Source: an uncultured Mycoplasmatota bacterium (GTDB taxonomy: Bacteria; Bacillota_I; Bacilli_A; RF39; UBA660). Taken from it: DNA of 64,000 nt. Under the pieces are notes generated by a model, which saw only the letters and a list, made by a program, of their open reading frames with translations, was not told where the DNA came from and ran no database searches. This document shows positions 18,536 through 28,900 of the stretch, one piece after another. Each line of letters starts with the position of its first letter. Position 1 is the first letter of the stretch. The DNA lies in contig URIY01000001.1 in NCBI GenBank assembly GCA_900547995.1, positions 4,292 through 68,291 of the forward strand. The letters run 5' to 3'. The translations under genes and the position numbers were made by a program.

Positions 18536-19357
18536 TTATAAATTATTAGATATTTCTATAAATACATCTATTGGTATTTGTTCAGCTCTTGATTGAAGAG
18601 AAAAACCATTTTTTTCTAATATTAAACTTACTTTATCTAAATCATAATCTTTTAAATTATTTCTTAATGTTTTTCTTTTTTGTGTAAAACTTTTCTTTAT
18701 TAATTCAAAAAACTTTTCTTCATTTATGACATTATATTTACTAGTCTTTTTATCCATTTCAATAACAATACTGTCTACATTAGGTTTAGGCATAAATACA
18801 TGTCTACTTACATCCATTATTTTCTTAATATCAAAGTAATAATTTAGGAAAATAGACAAAGAGTTATAATCTTTAGATCCTTCTTTAGCCTTAAATCTAT
18901 CCCCGACCTCTTTTTGTACCATAATAATTATTTTATCAACATTTATTTTATCTTCAATAAATTTCATAATAATTGGTGTAGTAATATAATATGGTAAATT
19001 AGCAACAACATATATTTTATTATAGTTAAATTCTTTAATTTTTTCCTTTACATTTGCCTTTAAGAAATCTTCAAAAATAATAGATACATTATCATTATTT
19101 TCAAGTACCTTATCAAGAATAGGTTTTAATGTCTTATCTACCTCGTAGCAAAGAACATAACCAGCCTTTTTTACTAAAGCAGTTGTAAGTGATCCAGCAC
19201 CTGGACCTATTTCAATTACAAGAGTATCTTTATCAATATCGGCTTTTGATATTATACCATTTATGATATTCTCATCAATAATAAAATTTTGTCCATATTT
19301 CTTTTTAAAATCAAAATTAAATTCATCTTTTATTTGTTTTATTTCTTTTAGTTGCAT
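18536..19357 (-). CDS. rsmA: 16S rRNA (A1518/A1519-N6)-dimethyltransferase
   Basis: KsgA/RsmA dimethylates two adjacent adenosines in helix 45 of 16S rRNA, late in small-subunit assembly. Visible are KKYGQNFIID at the N-terminus, the SAM-binding EIGPGAGSLT (motif I), the catalytic VANLPYYITTP (motif IV), and FMPKPNVDSIVI. The C-terminal domain includes the conserved FTQKRKTLRNNL. Its start overlaps the end of tatD by 10 bases, so it is coupled to it; the tatD-rsmA pairing is typical of Bacilli, although rnmV, often between them, is absent. Confidence 0.97.
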   Translation of the reverse strand: MQLKEIKQIKDEFNFDFKKKYGQNFIIDENIINGIISKADIDKDTLVIEIGPGAGSLTTALVKKAGYVLCYEVDKTLKPILDKVLENNDNVSIIFEDFLKANVKEKIKEFNYNKIYVVANLPYYITTPIIMKFIEDKINVDKIIIMVQKEVGDRFKAKEGSKDYNSLSIFLNYYFDIKKIMDVSRHVFMPKPNVDSIVIEMDKKTSKYNVINEEKFFELIKKSFTQKRKTLRNNLKDYDLDKVSLILEKNGFSLQSRAEQIPIDVFIEISNNL

Positions 19358-20118
19358 ACGCTTTCACCTATTCCATACTGTTCTAAACTATTTTTTGTTG
19401 TTATTTTAATAACATCTTCTTCACGCATATTTTTAAGTTCGGCAATTTTTTTAGCAACCAAATAAACATTTTTAGGTTCATTTTTAGTTCCACGTAAAGG
19501 TTCTGGTGCAAGATATGGACTATCTGTTTCAAGCACAATATTGTGTAAATCAATGTCTTGAATTACTTCTTTGACCTTACGACTATTTTTAAAAGTTACC
19601 ACTCCACCAATACCTAGTTTACATCCTTTTTCAATAAATCTTTTAGCCATCTCCAAACTTTCAGAAAAACAATGAATTGTTATTTTATTGTTAAAAGCTT
19701 TTGTTTCTTCTAAAATATTATATGTATCGTTAATTGAATCCCTTGTATGAATAATTATTGGCATATGATATTTTTTAGCAAGTTCTACTTGTTTTATCAT
19801 TAATTCTTTCTGACTATCTTTATTGTAACCTTCATAATGGTAATCAAGACCAAATTCTCCAATACCAACAATCTTAGAATTACCTAAATTTTTTTCAATA
19901 TACCTTAAATCTTCATCTTTATAAGTATCGGCATATTCAGGATGAATACCAAGTGTTCCATAAATATTATCATGAGTGTTAACTATATTTACAACTTCTT
20001 TATTTGTTTTATTATCAACACCACTTATAATCATAATATTTCCTTCAAAATTTTTGATTACTTGTTCTATATCATCATAATCTGCAAGCCCTAAATGGCA
20101 ATGTGTATCTATGATCAT
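19348..20118 (-). CDS. tatD: TatD-family metal-dependent hydrolase/DNase
   Basis: A TIM-barrel metal hydrolase. Metal ligands are visible in MIIDTHCHLG (H-x-H), in the GIGEFGLDYH glutamate motif, in PIIIHTRDS, in ITIHCFSES and in the LETDSPYLAPEPLRGTKNEP closing motif. At 256 residues it is full length. Family members are 3'-5' exonucleases or quality-control hydrolases. It starts four bases after the TraB-like gene, with GAGGTGAA upstream. Confidence 0.95.
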   Translation of the reverse strand: MIIDTHCHLGLADYDDIEQVIKNFEGNIMIISGVDNKTNKEVVNIVNTHDNIYGTLGIHPEYADTYKDEDLRYIEKNLGNSKIVGIGEFGLDYHYEGYNKDSQKELMIKQVELAKKYHMPIIIHTRDSINDTYNILEETKAFNNKITIHCFSESLEMAKRFIEKGCKLGIGGVVTFKNSRKVKEVIQDIDLHNIVLETDSPYLAPEPLRGTKNEPKNVYLVAKKIAELKNMREEDVIKITTKNSLEQYGIGESVCN

Positions 20119-20121
20119 AAC

Positions 20122-21033
20122 TTATTTCACCTCTACTTTATAACCATCTTGCTTTAATAAATTGGCAATTCCATTATCACCAATAATATGTGCAAGCCCA
20201 ACTGTGCAAAAAATATTTTTATCCTGTGCAAAATATTCTTCTAATAATTTTGTCATCTTTTCATTTCGAACAGTAATTAAAGCATTATTATATATTTTAT
20301 CATATTCATTCATTTCTTCATCACTAAATAGTAAATTTTCTAAATCTTCTTTATTTCCTTTTTTATAAAGTTCATATAAATCTTTCATTTGATTTAAAGA
20401 TGCATCATAATTATTGACACTCTCTTCAAGTAAATATACTTGCATAGGAATATCAAAACTAGATAATATACCATATTGATAATTAGCTGATTCTAATTCA
20501 ATTATTTCTTTTTTATCTTCTTTGGCTTTATTTAAAAAATACATATCAATTCCCTTTTGTTCATCTAAGTCTGAATTATTTATTACAGCATTTTCAACTA
20601 AACTCATCCAAATTATAGGTTTATATCGATCATATAGACTGCTGTATAAATCAGCATCTTCTAATATTACCTGTACTTTTTTATATAAATCATCAGATAT
20701 ATCATCTTTAATTGATTTATTATTACTATACATAAATGGTAATATTCCACTTATTTGGCTTGACATATCATTCATATATTCAATTAAATCAAATTCAGTG
20801 GCAACATAATCACTATCTTGATAAGCATTTATTATTTTATCAGATAATGGATACATTGTATCATCTGCGGCATGAATAGATCCAAATAAATATAGTTTAC
20901 TATTATATCCATCTTTAGTTACTTCAATTAATAAAGGTGTAGTGCTTTGTTCTTCTAATTCTTTTTTCTTTGAACAACCACTAAATATTAAACAAAAACA
21001 AAGTATAAGTAATAAATATTTAACTTTTTTCAT
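20122..21033 (-). CDS. TraB/GumN (TIKI)-family lipoprotein
   Basis: A signal peptide ends in a lipobox (LCFCLIFSGC), so the mature protein is lipid-anchored outside the membrane. The TraB/GumN domain is recognised by YLFGSIHAADDTMYPLSDKI (GxxH motif) near residue 50 and by CTVGLAHIIGDNGIANLL near the C-terminus (second GxxH). In the eukaryotic relative TIKI these histidines are part of a metalloprotease site. Its role in bacteria is not established. It is the first gene of a traB-tatD-rsmA operon and has GAAGGA upstream. Confidence 0.88.
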   Translation of the reverse strand: MKKVKYLLLILCFCLIFSGCSKKKELEEQSTTPLLIEVTKDGYNSKLYLFGSIHAADDTMYPLSDKIINAYQDSDYVATEFDLIEYMNDMSSQISGILPFMYSNNKSIKDDISDDLYKKVQVILEDADLYSSLYDRYKPIIWMSLVENAVINNSDLDEQKGIDMYFLNKAKEDKKEIIELESANYQYGILSSFDIPMQVYLLEESVNNYDASLNQMKDLYELYKKGNKEDLENLLFSDEEMNEYDKIYNNALITVRNEKMTKLLEEYFAQDKNIFCTVGLAHIIGDNGIANLLKQDGYKVEVK

Positions 21034-21071
21034 ATTTGTCCTTCTTTCATAACGATTATATCAAAAAAAAC

Positions 21072-21096
21072 AAAAAAATTATACCAAAAGTATAAT
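21072..21096 (-). terminator. Terminator of the 53-aa membrane gene
   Basis: On the minus strand ATTATAC pairs with GTATAAT (5-base loop), followed by TTTTTTT; it begins two bases after the stop codon. Confidence 0.85.
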
Positions 21097-21097
21097 C

Positions 21098-21259
21098 CTA
21101 GATGTTTTTCATCATTTTATAACGAATTAAATATGTTATTATAGCGACAATATACATTGCATCAAATATTTTAAAATCTAGTACAGCACTACCTATTATT
21201 AGTAACAAAATTGTTGCAAAAGTGGCAATAACAATTTTGTTTGCATGCTTATCTAACAT
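21098..21259 (-). CDS. 53-aa membrane protein, unrecognised
   Basis: This short ORF begins MLDKHANKIVIATFATILLL and ends KMMKNI. It has AGAGGAGA six bases before the ATG, two hydrophobic helices (about 9-25 and 32-47) joined by a short turn with Asp, a positive C-terminus, and its own good terminator. The whole gene unit is therefore well formed. It stands between metG and the TraB-like gene. No family is recognised; its shape is that of small hairpin membrane proteins. Confidence 0.75.
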   Translation of the reverse strand: MLDKHANKIVIATFATILLLIIGSAVLDFKIFDAMYIVAIITYLIRYKMMKNI

Positions 21260-21365
21260 AAAAATCTCCTCTTCTTTTATTCTTTAACAACAATATAATT
21301 GTATCATAAAATCCTTAATAAACCTAATAAAAGCGAGCCTTATTTTTCGACATTTTACACAATTT

Positions 21366-21388
21366 TACAAAAAAAGAAATTACTTTCT
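21366..21388 (-). terminator. Short terminator at the end of metG
   Basis: On the minus strand AGAAA/TTTCT is followed by seven T residues. The stem is only five base pairs long, so strength is uncertain. Confidence 0.5.
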
Positions 21389-22945
21389 ATTTTCAGCAAT
21401 TTCTTTCAATTTTTCTTCTTTATCAATACGCATAAATATTGGTTCTGGATTACTTAATTTAATACCAAAATCCATACCTGTATAATCTTTTAATGTTTCA
21501 TATCCATTATTGCTTGTATTTAATTGTTTAAATATTAAATTAGCAGTATCAGGTAAAAATGCTTGTAAAAGAACAGCACCATGTCTAATAGATTCTAATA
21601 GATTATAAATAACCGTTTTTAATCTATCTTTTTGTGTTTCATCTTTAGCAAGTACCCATGGCATTGTATCGTCTATATATTTATTACTTTTTCTAAATAT
21701 TTCAAATAGTTCATCAATAGCATCTGCAATACGATAATTATTCATTTTTTCTTCTATTTTTTCTGGTGTACTTAAAACACAATTTCTTAATTCTCTATCA
21801 ATATCAAGGATTTCACCTGGCTCTTCTACAACACCATCAAAGTATTTATGAGCCATACTTATTGTTCTATTAACTAAATTACCTAAAATGTTTGCTAAAT
21901 CAGAATTAACTTTGTCAATTAAAAGATCATATGTAAATGTACCATCACTTGAAAAAGGTATTTCATGAAGCATATAATATCTAACAGCATCTACACCAAA
22001 TATGCTAACCAAATCATCAGCATAAACAATATTTCCTTTTGATTTACTCATCTTATCATTACCAAATAATAACCATGGATGAGCAAATATTTTCTTAGGA
22101 AGCGGTAAATCTAAAGCCATTAATATAATAGGCCAGTATATAGCATGAAAGCGTAATATATCTTTTCCTATTAAATGTACATCAGCAGGCCAATATTTTG
22201 AAAAATCCTTGTTATTAGAAATTGGATCATAACCTAAGAAAGTAATATAGTTTGTAAGAGCATCTAGCCATACATATATAACATGTTTATTATCAAATGA
22301 TACAGGGATACCCCAATCAAATGATGTTCTTGATATACATAAATCTTGTAAACCTGGTTTAATAAAATTGTTGACTATTTCATTTTTTCTTGATTCAGGC
22401 TCTATAAAATCAGGATGTTCATCCATGTATTTTACTAATCTATCAGCATAATTACTTAATTTTAAGAAATATGCCTCTTCGGATGATTTTACAACTTCAC
22501 GACCACAATCAGGACAACATCCATTTACTAGTTGTGATTCTGTCCAAAAAGATTCACATGGAATACAATATAATCCTTCATATGATCCTTTATAGATATC
22601 TCCCTGTTCATATAATTTATTAAATATTTTTGATACTACCTCTTCATGTAAAGGATTAGTCGTTCTTACAAACTTATCATAACTTACATTCATTACATCC
22701 CAAATATGTCTTACTTCTAAAGCCACTTCATCAACATATTCTTGTGGTTGTAAACCCTTATCTATAGCCTTTTTTTGTATTTTTTCACCATGTTCATCTG
22801 TACCTGTTTGAAAATATACATCATATCCTGTTAATCTTTTGTATCTTGCAATAGCGTCTGCTAAAACAATTTCATATGTATTTCCAATATGTGGTTTTGC
22901 TGACGCATATGCGATTGATGTTGAAATATAAAAATTCTTTTCCAT
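21380..22945 (-). CDS. metG: Methionyl-tRNA synthetase
   Basis: Class I synthetase charging tRNA-Met. It has the HIGN form of the HIGH motif (AKPHIGNTYE), a connective-peptide zinc knuckle (CIPCESFW ... CCPDCG), and KMSKSKGN. The WIPVSFD/VYVWLDAL region is typical of MetRS. At 521 residues it ends after the anticodon-binding helix bundle, without the C-terminal tRNA-binding (EMAP-like) domain present in many Bacillota. The ATG at 22945 has AGGAGG and gives the expected N-terminus; the frame continues 15 codons upstream into dut. It is cotranscribed with dut behind a T-box leader whose specifier is a Met codon. Confidence 0.97.
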   Translation of the reverse strand: MEKNFYISTSIAYASAKPHIGNTYEIVLADAIARYKRLTGYDVYFQTGTDEHGEKIQKKAIDKGLQPQEYVDEVALEVRHIWDVMNVSYDKFVRTTNPLHEEVVSKIFNKLYEQGDIYKGSYEGLYCIPCESFWTESQLVNGCCPDCGREVVKSSEEAYFLKLSNYADRLVKYMDEHPDFIEPESRKNEIVNNFIKPGLQDLCISRTSFDWGIPVSFDNKHVIYVWLDALTNYITFLGYDPISNNKDFSKYWPADVHLIGKDILRFHAIYWPIILMALDLPLPKKIFAHPWLLFGNDKMSKSKGNIVYADDLVSIFGVDAVRYYMLHEIPFSSDGTFTYDLLIDKVNSDLANILGNLVNRTISMAHKYFDGVVEEPGEILDIDRELRNCVLSTPEKIEEKMNNYRIADAIDELFEIFRKSNKYIDDTMPWVLAKDETQKDRLKTVIYNLLESIRHGAVLLQAFLPDTANLIFKQLNTSNNGYETLKDYTGMDFGIKLSNPEPIFMRIDKEEKLKEIAENRK

Positions 22946-22955
22946 TTTATTCCTC

Positions 22956-23432
22956 CTAATTTGTACTACCAAAACCTGAAATTCTTTCATTGTTATTTAA
23001 CTTATCATCTGATGTAAGTAAATACTTTGTAAAAATTCCTTGGATCGTTCTATCGCCTTTCTTAAAAGTAATTTCTTTATCGCCATGATTTTGAATACTA
23101 TACCAAATATGTCCCTCATTATCTTTATTGTTATAGTAGTCACTATCAATTATCCCTACTTGATTAGTAAGCCTAATGTTATATTTAAAACCTAAACTAC
23201 TTCTTACATATAACTGTAACATTTCATCACTTTCCATTTTAGCCTTTATACCCGTTGGTATTTTTTTTATTTCACCTGGTTTAATAGTAAATTCCTCTAT
23301 ACATGTAAAATCATATCCAGCACTATTTTTAGTTGCACGGCTTGGTATATTATATGATTTATAAAGACTGATATCATCTTTTATATCTTTTTTAAATTGT
23401 TCATAACTTATCTTTTCAAAATATCTATCCAT
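22956..23432 (-). CDS. dut: dUTP diphosphatase (trimeric dUTPase)
   Basis: The enzyme hydrolyses dUTP to dUMP and PPi. The five dUTPase motifs are present in divergent form: SAGYDFTC (motif I), YVRSSLGFK (II), NQVGIIDSDYYNN (III), the KKGDRTIQGIF stretch (IV) and SGFGSTN (V). The N-terminal 35 residues (YFEKISYEQFKKDIKDDISL) are extra, as in phage and Lactobacillales dUTPases. AGGAGG precedes the ATG, immediately after the T-box terminator. Being first in the T-box operon, its expression should follow methionyl-tRNA charging. A role in purging dUTP also fits with ung in the same window. Confidence 0.93.
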   Translation of the reverse strand: MDRYFEKISYEQFKKDIKDDISLYKSYNIPSRATKNSAGYDFTCIEEFTIKPGEIKKIPTGIKAKMESDEMLQLYVRSSLGFKYNIRLTNQVGIIDSDYYNNKDNEGHIWYSIQNHGDKEITFKKGDRTIQGIFTKYLLTSDDKLNNNERISGFGSTN

Positions 23433-23444
23433 AATGCCTCCTAA

Positions 23445-23672
23445 AACAAAAAAACATCCTCATATAAGGACGTTTAAAACGCGGTACCACCTTAATTTAT
23501 AGTTTAAAACTATATCTCTTTCGTTTAACGCACTTTACCTTACGTTCTAACCTACATATCGATTAGACTACAATCCGAAACCATTTATTTTATGTCTTTA
23601 TTATTTGCTTTCACCACGTGCAAATTCTCTTTGAATAAGATACATAAAACTCTTTTCTTCACTGTATTTATT
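23445..23672 (-). ncRNA. T-box leader (Met-tRNA sensing) of dut-metG
   Basis: The minus-strand leader has the invariant T-box GGTGGTACCGCG (23491-23480), which forms the antiterminator. It also has a Stem I with GTGGTGAAAGC distal features and AAAGAGAA on the 5' side, and a final terminator CGTCCT-TATATG-AGGATG followed by TTTTTTT (23472-23448). The candidate specifier ATG lies at 23584-23582 in AAATAAATGG on the 3' side of Stem I, matching methionine and the metG gene downstream. Uncharged tRNA-Met would bind and allow read-through. Confidence 0.93.
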
Positions 23673-23678
23673 AACCGT

Positions 23679-23707
23679 ACTATACCATAATTACTCTAAT
23701 TATTCAA
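23679..23707 (-). promoter_or_regulatory. Promoter of the T-box operon
   Basis: On the minus strand TTGAAT (23707-23702) and TATAGT (23684-23679) are 17 bases apart, placing the transcription start a few bases before the T-box leader. The -35 lies within the 3' end of spoVT. Confidence 0.75.
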
Positions 23708-24233
23708 TATAATTTGCTAAAAAGGATGAAAAAGTGTCAATTATTTGTACATTTTCTTTAGTAATTTCTTCATCTAAAGAGAATATTATTAAAGCACCAT
23801 ATATATCTCCATTTTGTTTGATTAAACTAATAACTTTATACATATCATCTTCTTTATTAGAAATTAATTCTGTCATTTCTTTTTGATTCTCACTATTAAT
23901 ATTTTTGCCATCATTTAATATATTTTGTAAGTATTTACTTATATATTTATTTACATATTCTTTTTTATTATTACCACTGTATGATACAACACTATCACTG
24001 TCTATTATCATTGTATTTAGTTTAGTTACTTTATTTATAGAATTAGTTACATAATCAGCAACCTCATTTATATTTTTTAATGATGAAAATTTTTTTAAAA
24101 TTATATTAGAATTTTCATCCATATATATCTCAATATTTTCTCCTTCTCTTATTCTTAAATTTTTTCTAAGTTCTTTTGGTATAACAATTCTACCAAGTTC
24201 ATCAATTCTTCTAACTACACCAGTTGCTTTCAT
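23700..24233 (-). CDS. spoVT: SpoVT-type AbrB transcription regulator
   Basis: The N-terminal swapped-hairpin AbrB domain is clear (MKATGVVRRIDELGRIVIPK, then ELRKNLRIREGENIEIY). It is followed by a GAF-like domain of about 120 residues, together giving the 177-residue size of SpoVT, rather than the 95-residue AbrB. In spore formers SpoVT is a sigma-G-dependent regulator of forespore genes. The start at 24233 has GAGGAA; a GTG four codons earlier is less likely. In B. subtilis spoVT lies next to mfd; here the plus-strand pyrophosphatase gene is between them. Whether this lineage sporulates cannot be told from the window. Confidence 0.93.
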   Translation of the reverse strand: MKATGVVRRIDELGRIVIPKELRKNLRIREGENIEIYMDENSNIILKKFSSLKNINEVADYVTNSINKVTKLNTMIIDSDSVVSYSGNNKKEYVNKYISKYLQNILNDGKNINSENQKEMTELISNKEDDMYKVISLIKQNGDIYGALIIFSLDEEITKENVQIIDTFSSFLANYIE

Positions 24234-24343
24234 TATATTCCTCACTTTCTAATAAATATTTTGTTTTAAAATAATTAATTTATACTAAAATTTAACAATT
24301 TTTATGTTATAATAACTTTGTATTATTTTAAGGAGGAATTATT

Positions 24344-25963
24344 GTGGAAAAAACATATATTTTTGGTCATAAAAACCCTGATACTGATAGTGTTACTGCA
24401 TCAATTGCTTTTTCATATTTAAAAAATCAATTAAAAGAAAATACAGTTCCTATGGTACTTGGTGAAATAAATAAAGAAACAAAATATGTTTTAGATTATT
24501 TTGGTGTTAAACAACCTGAATTTTTAAATGATGTTAAATTACAAATAAAAGATATTAAATATAAAAAAGGTATTTATTTTGAAGAAAATGAGTCTATTTA
24601 TAATACCTACTATTATATGATGGATCAAAATTTAAGCACTATTCCTATTGTTGATAAAGATAAAAAAATGCTTGGTATCGTTTCTATGAAAGATATTGCT
24701 AAAAATCAACTTAGTAATAGTACAGATAAATTAAATACATCTTTTAACAATATTGTTGAAACACTAAATGGTAAAGAAATTTTAAAGTTTGATGATGAAA
24801 TAAAAGGAAATATTAATGTTGCATTGCTTAGAAGTACAACATTTATTCAAAATATTAAATTGGATAATGATAGCATTTTAATTGTTGGTGATAGACATAG
24901 TATCATTGAATATGCTATCAACTGTGGTGTTAAATTAATTATTATTACTAAAGATGGTGATATTAAGTCTTCTCATTTAGAAATTGCTAAAGAGAAAGGC
25001 ATTAATGTTATTCAAACGAGATTAGATACTTATAAAGTTGTTAAATTAATTAATCTTTGTAATTATGTAAAAACAATTACACTTACTAAAAATGTGTTCT
25101 GTTTTGATGAGAATGATACAGTTAATAACTTTATTGATTTTGCTAATAAAACAAAATATACAAACTATCCAATAATTAATAAACAAAATGAATGTTTAGG
25201 ATTACTTAGACTTGCTGATTTAGCTGATAAAAATAAAAAGAAAGTTATATTAGTAGATCATAATTCTAAAGAACAAACTGTTGATGGTATTGATGAAGCG
25301 GAAATTTTAGAAATTGTAGATCATCATAACATTGGATCTATTGGTACAACAAGTCCAATCTCATTTAGAAATATGCCTGTTGGTAGTACAAATACTATTC
25401 TTTATACAATATTTAAAGAAAATAATATTGATATTCCAAAAGATATTGCTGGATTAATGTTATCAGGAATTATATCTGATACCCTTATACTTATGTCTCC
25501 AACAACAACAAAATTAGATAAAGAGATTGTTAAAGATTTAGCTAAAATTGCTGGTGTAAATTATAGTGAATATGGAATGAATATGTTTAAAGCTGGATCA
25601 TCTCTTGAAGGCATGAGTAAAACTGATGTTCTTTACAATGACTTTAAGAAATTTACAACAAATAGTGGAAAACTTGGTATTGGTCAAATATTTACTATGG
25701 ATATTGATTGTATTAAAAATGAACTTGATGAATATGTAAATATGTTAGATGAAGTTTGTAAAAATGAAGATTATAAAACAATTGCTTTATTTGTAACAGA
25801 TATTATCAATAATGGATCATATGTTATATTTAACACAAGTAGTAAAGATCTTGTACAATCTGCATTTAACTTAAAAGATGGTAAAGAATGTTCATATATT
25901 GCTGGATGTGTATCTAGGAAGAAACAAATGTTACCAAATTTACTTAATGAATTAGAAAAATAA
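24344..25963 (+). CDS. ppaC: Manganese-type inorganic pyrophosphatase with CBS/DRTGG regulatory insert
   Basis: A DHH-superfamily family II pyrophosphatase. The N-terminal GHKNPDTDSV motif and the later DHHNIGSIGT motif supply metal ligands. Between them are two CBS motifs (about residues 70-120 and 240-290) enclosing a DRTGG domain, as in nucleotide-regulated CBS-PPases, where AMP/ADP inhibit and ATP or diadenosine polyphosphates activate. The DHHA2 domain ends the protein with CSYIAGCVSRKKQMLPNLL. The start is GTG, set by AAGGAGGA nine bases upstream. It is one of the few genes on this arm against the direction of replication, flanked by spoVT and converging on mfd. Confidence 0.93.
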   Translation: MEKTYIFGHKNPDTDSVTASIAFSYLKNQLKENTVPMVLGEINKETKYVLDYFGVKQPEFLNDVKLQIKDIKYKKGIYFEENESIYNTYYYMMDQNLSTIPIVDKDKKMLGIVSMKDIAKNQLSNSTDKLNTSFNNIVETLNGKEILKFDDEIKGNINVALLRSTTFIQNIKLDNDSILIVGDRHSIIEYAINCGVKLIIITKDGDIKSSHLEIAKEKGINVIQTRLDTYKVVKLINLCNYVKTITLTKNVFCFDENDTVNNFIDFANKTKYTNYPIINKQNECLGLLRLADLADKNKKKVILVDHNSKEQTVDGIDEAEILEIVDHHNIGSIGTTSPISFRNMPVGSTNTILYTIFKENNIDIPKDIAGLMLSGIISDTLILMSPTTTKLDKEIVKDLAKIAGVNYSEYGMNMFKAGSSLEGMSKTDVLYNDFKKFTTNSGKLGIGQIFTMDIDCIKNELDEYVNMLDEVCKNEDYKTIALFVTDIINNGSYVIFNTSSKDLVQSAFNLKDGKECSYIAGCVSRKKQMLPNLLNELEK

Positions 25964-25989
25964 AACTGAGAAATTAATCTCAGTTTTTT
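25962..25989. terminator. Bidirectional terminator between ppaC and mfd
   Basis: AACTGAGA pairs with TCTCAGTT across a 6-base loop, with T-run on the plus side and A-run on the other; the two convergent genes share it, and the mfd stop lies within the stem. Confidence 0.85.
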
Positions 25990-28900
25990 GTTAAACTATT
26001 TTTAATTAATAGCATTAAATCAACTAAATAGTATATAAAATGTTTATCTAAATTATTTAAATCCATAATTATGATTAAATTATTATCACTTACTTTAAAG
26101 CGAATATTTTTAGTAATCTTTTGGCTTTCCATAAATAAATTACTATAATTTAACATCATACTTATATCTTCAGGTAAGGTAATTTCAATAAATTTATTAT
26201 TTTGTTTAATATTTTTAATTTCAAAGGCTTTTGATAATTTTTCAAACCATTCGCTAAACATATATATATTTAAACTTTCTGGTACTTTACCAAACCTATC
26301 TTCTAATTCTTGTTTTACTTTATTTAAAGTTTCATAAGAATCGATTGTATTAATTTTCTTATGTATTTCTATCTTTAATTCAGGGTCATTTACATAATCA
26401 TCAGGTATATACGTTTCTATATCTAACAATGGTTGTTCATCCGTTGGAATATTTCTTTTAATTTCTTTACCTTTTAATTTATCTATTTCATCTTGGAGCA
26501 TATTCATAAACATTTCAATACCAACAGAAGCAACAAATCCTGCTTGTTGTGCACCTAGTATATCACCTGCTCCCCTTATTGACAAATCTCTCATAGCGAT
26601 AGAAAGTCCACTACCAAGTTCTGTAAAGTCTTTAATAGCATTTAATCTTTTAGTTGCAACATCACTTAATATTTTAGATTTATTATACATTAAGTAACAG
26701 TATGCAATTTTATCACTACGGCCTACTCTTCCTCTTATTTGATATAATTGCGATAGTCCATATTTATCCGCATCATATATTATTAAAGTATTTACAGATG
26801 GTATGTCAATTCCAGTTTCAATAATAGTTGTACATAACAATATATCATATTCTTTATTTAAGAATTTTATCATAACATTTTCAAGAATATCCTTATCCAT
26901 CTGACCATGAATATATACTATCCTTGCTTCTGGTACTAATTTTTGTATTTCAGCTTGTTTTCTATCCATTTCACTTACGTTATTATATAAAATAAATACT
27001 TGTCCGTTTCGTGACATCTCCTTATATATAGCGTCTTTTATAATTTGTGTATTTTCGGCTAAAACATAGGTTTGTATAGGAAATCTATTAACAGGAGGAG
27101 TTTCAATTAACGATAATCCTCTAATTCCTGATAAAGACATTTGTAATGTTCTTGGAATTGGTGTTGCAGATAAAGTTAAAACATCAATATTCTTTTTATA
27201 TTCTTTAATTTTTTCCTTATGCTTTACACCGAATCTTTGTTCCTCATCTATAACAAGCAAACCTAAATCTTTAAATTCAATATTTTTACCTAATATTTTA
27301 TGTGTACCAATAAGTAGGTCTATTTTGCCTAATTTTAAATCATTGATTATCTCCTTTGTTTTAGTATAACTTACAAAACGATTTAAGAGAGCAATATTAA
27401 CAGGAAATGATTTGAATCTTTCTAATGCATTTTTATAATGTTGGTCTGACAAAATAGTCGTTGGGCATAAAATAGCTGCTTGTTTATTAGAAAGAATAGC
27501 TTTAAATATGGCTCTAAATGCTACCTCTGTTTTACCAAAACCAACATCACCACATAATAATCGATCCATAGGAGCATCTTTTTCCATATCATTTTTAATG
27601 TCACGTACGGCTTTTAATTGATCTGGCGTTTCTTCAAATGGAAATTCACTTTCAAATAAAATTTGATTTTCGTCATCTTTAGCAAATTTAAAACCTTTAC
27701 TTGCTTCCCTTTGGGCATAAAGAGCAAGTAATTCATGAGCCATCTCTTCAACCTTAGCCTTTACTTTTAATTTTGTTTTGCTCCAATCACTTGAACCTAA
27801 TTTATTTAATTTAGGTACCATAGCATCACTATTGGAATATTTGCTTATTATATCTATTTTTTCAACAGGTACATATAGTTTGTCACCATCACTATATTCT
27901 AATAAAATATAATCCTTTTTTAAGCCACCTTTTTCAAGCGATTTTATACCTAAGTATCTACCAATTCCATGCGATATGTGGACAATATAATCGCCTACTT
28001 CTAATTTTGATATATCACGTATTTTAGTTCCAACTTTAAAGTTAGTTTTATATACATAATTATTATTTTTTCTATTAAATATTTCTTGTTCGGAAATAAC
28101 AACATAGTTATTAAATTTAAAACCTTTATTAATTTTCTTTACAACTAGATTTACAACATTTGGATATAATTCATCTAATTTTGTAAAAACAAATTTAACA
28201 TCTGGAATACTATCATTTATTTTATTAAGTGTATATTTATTACTTGCACATATTGTAACAATATTATTGGATAAATATTTGTTTAATTCTTTTGATATAT
28301 TATTTGGATTTGATGAATTTATTTCTATATTTGAACAATTATATACATATGCATTATCTTCATCAATATCTGTAAAATTAATATAATTATTATTTATTAA
28401 TTCATCTAAGTTAAACATATGCTTAATTTGATTACCATCAAATTGAACATTATTATAACTTGTTATTTCTTCAAAGAGATTTCGATATGATAGAGTTATT
28501 TCTGTTAAATTATTATATATAATAAAGGGATTATACATATATTCTAATAGATTGCATACGTTTGTGTATTTTGGTAAATTATATTGATTTTTATCTATTT
28601 CTTCATCAATTTGATAATTAATTGGTAACAAAAACTCACTATTAGGATAAATAGTTATCTCATTTAATTTTTCAATTGTAAGTTGTGTATCAACATTAAA
28701 TGTCTTTATAGAATCTATTTCATTATCCCAAAATTCAAATCTAATTGGATAAACATTACCATTTGGGAAAATATCTAATACATATCCTCTTACAGCATAT
28801 TCACCTGTTTTATTAACAGTTGTTTCTCTTTTATAACCTAGTTTATCAAAAAGATTAATTAAATCTTTTATTTCTATAACATCAGATACTTTATATTTTA

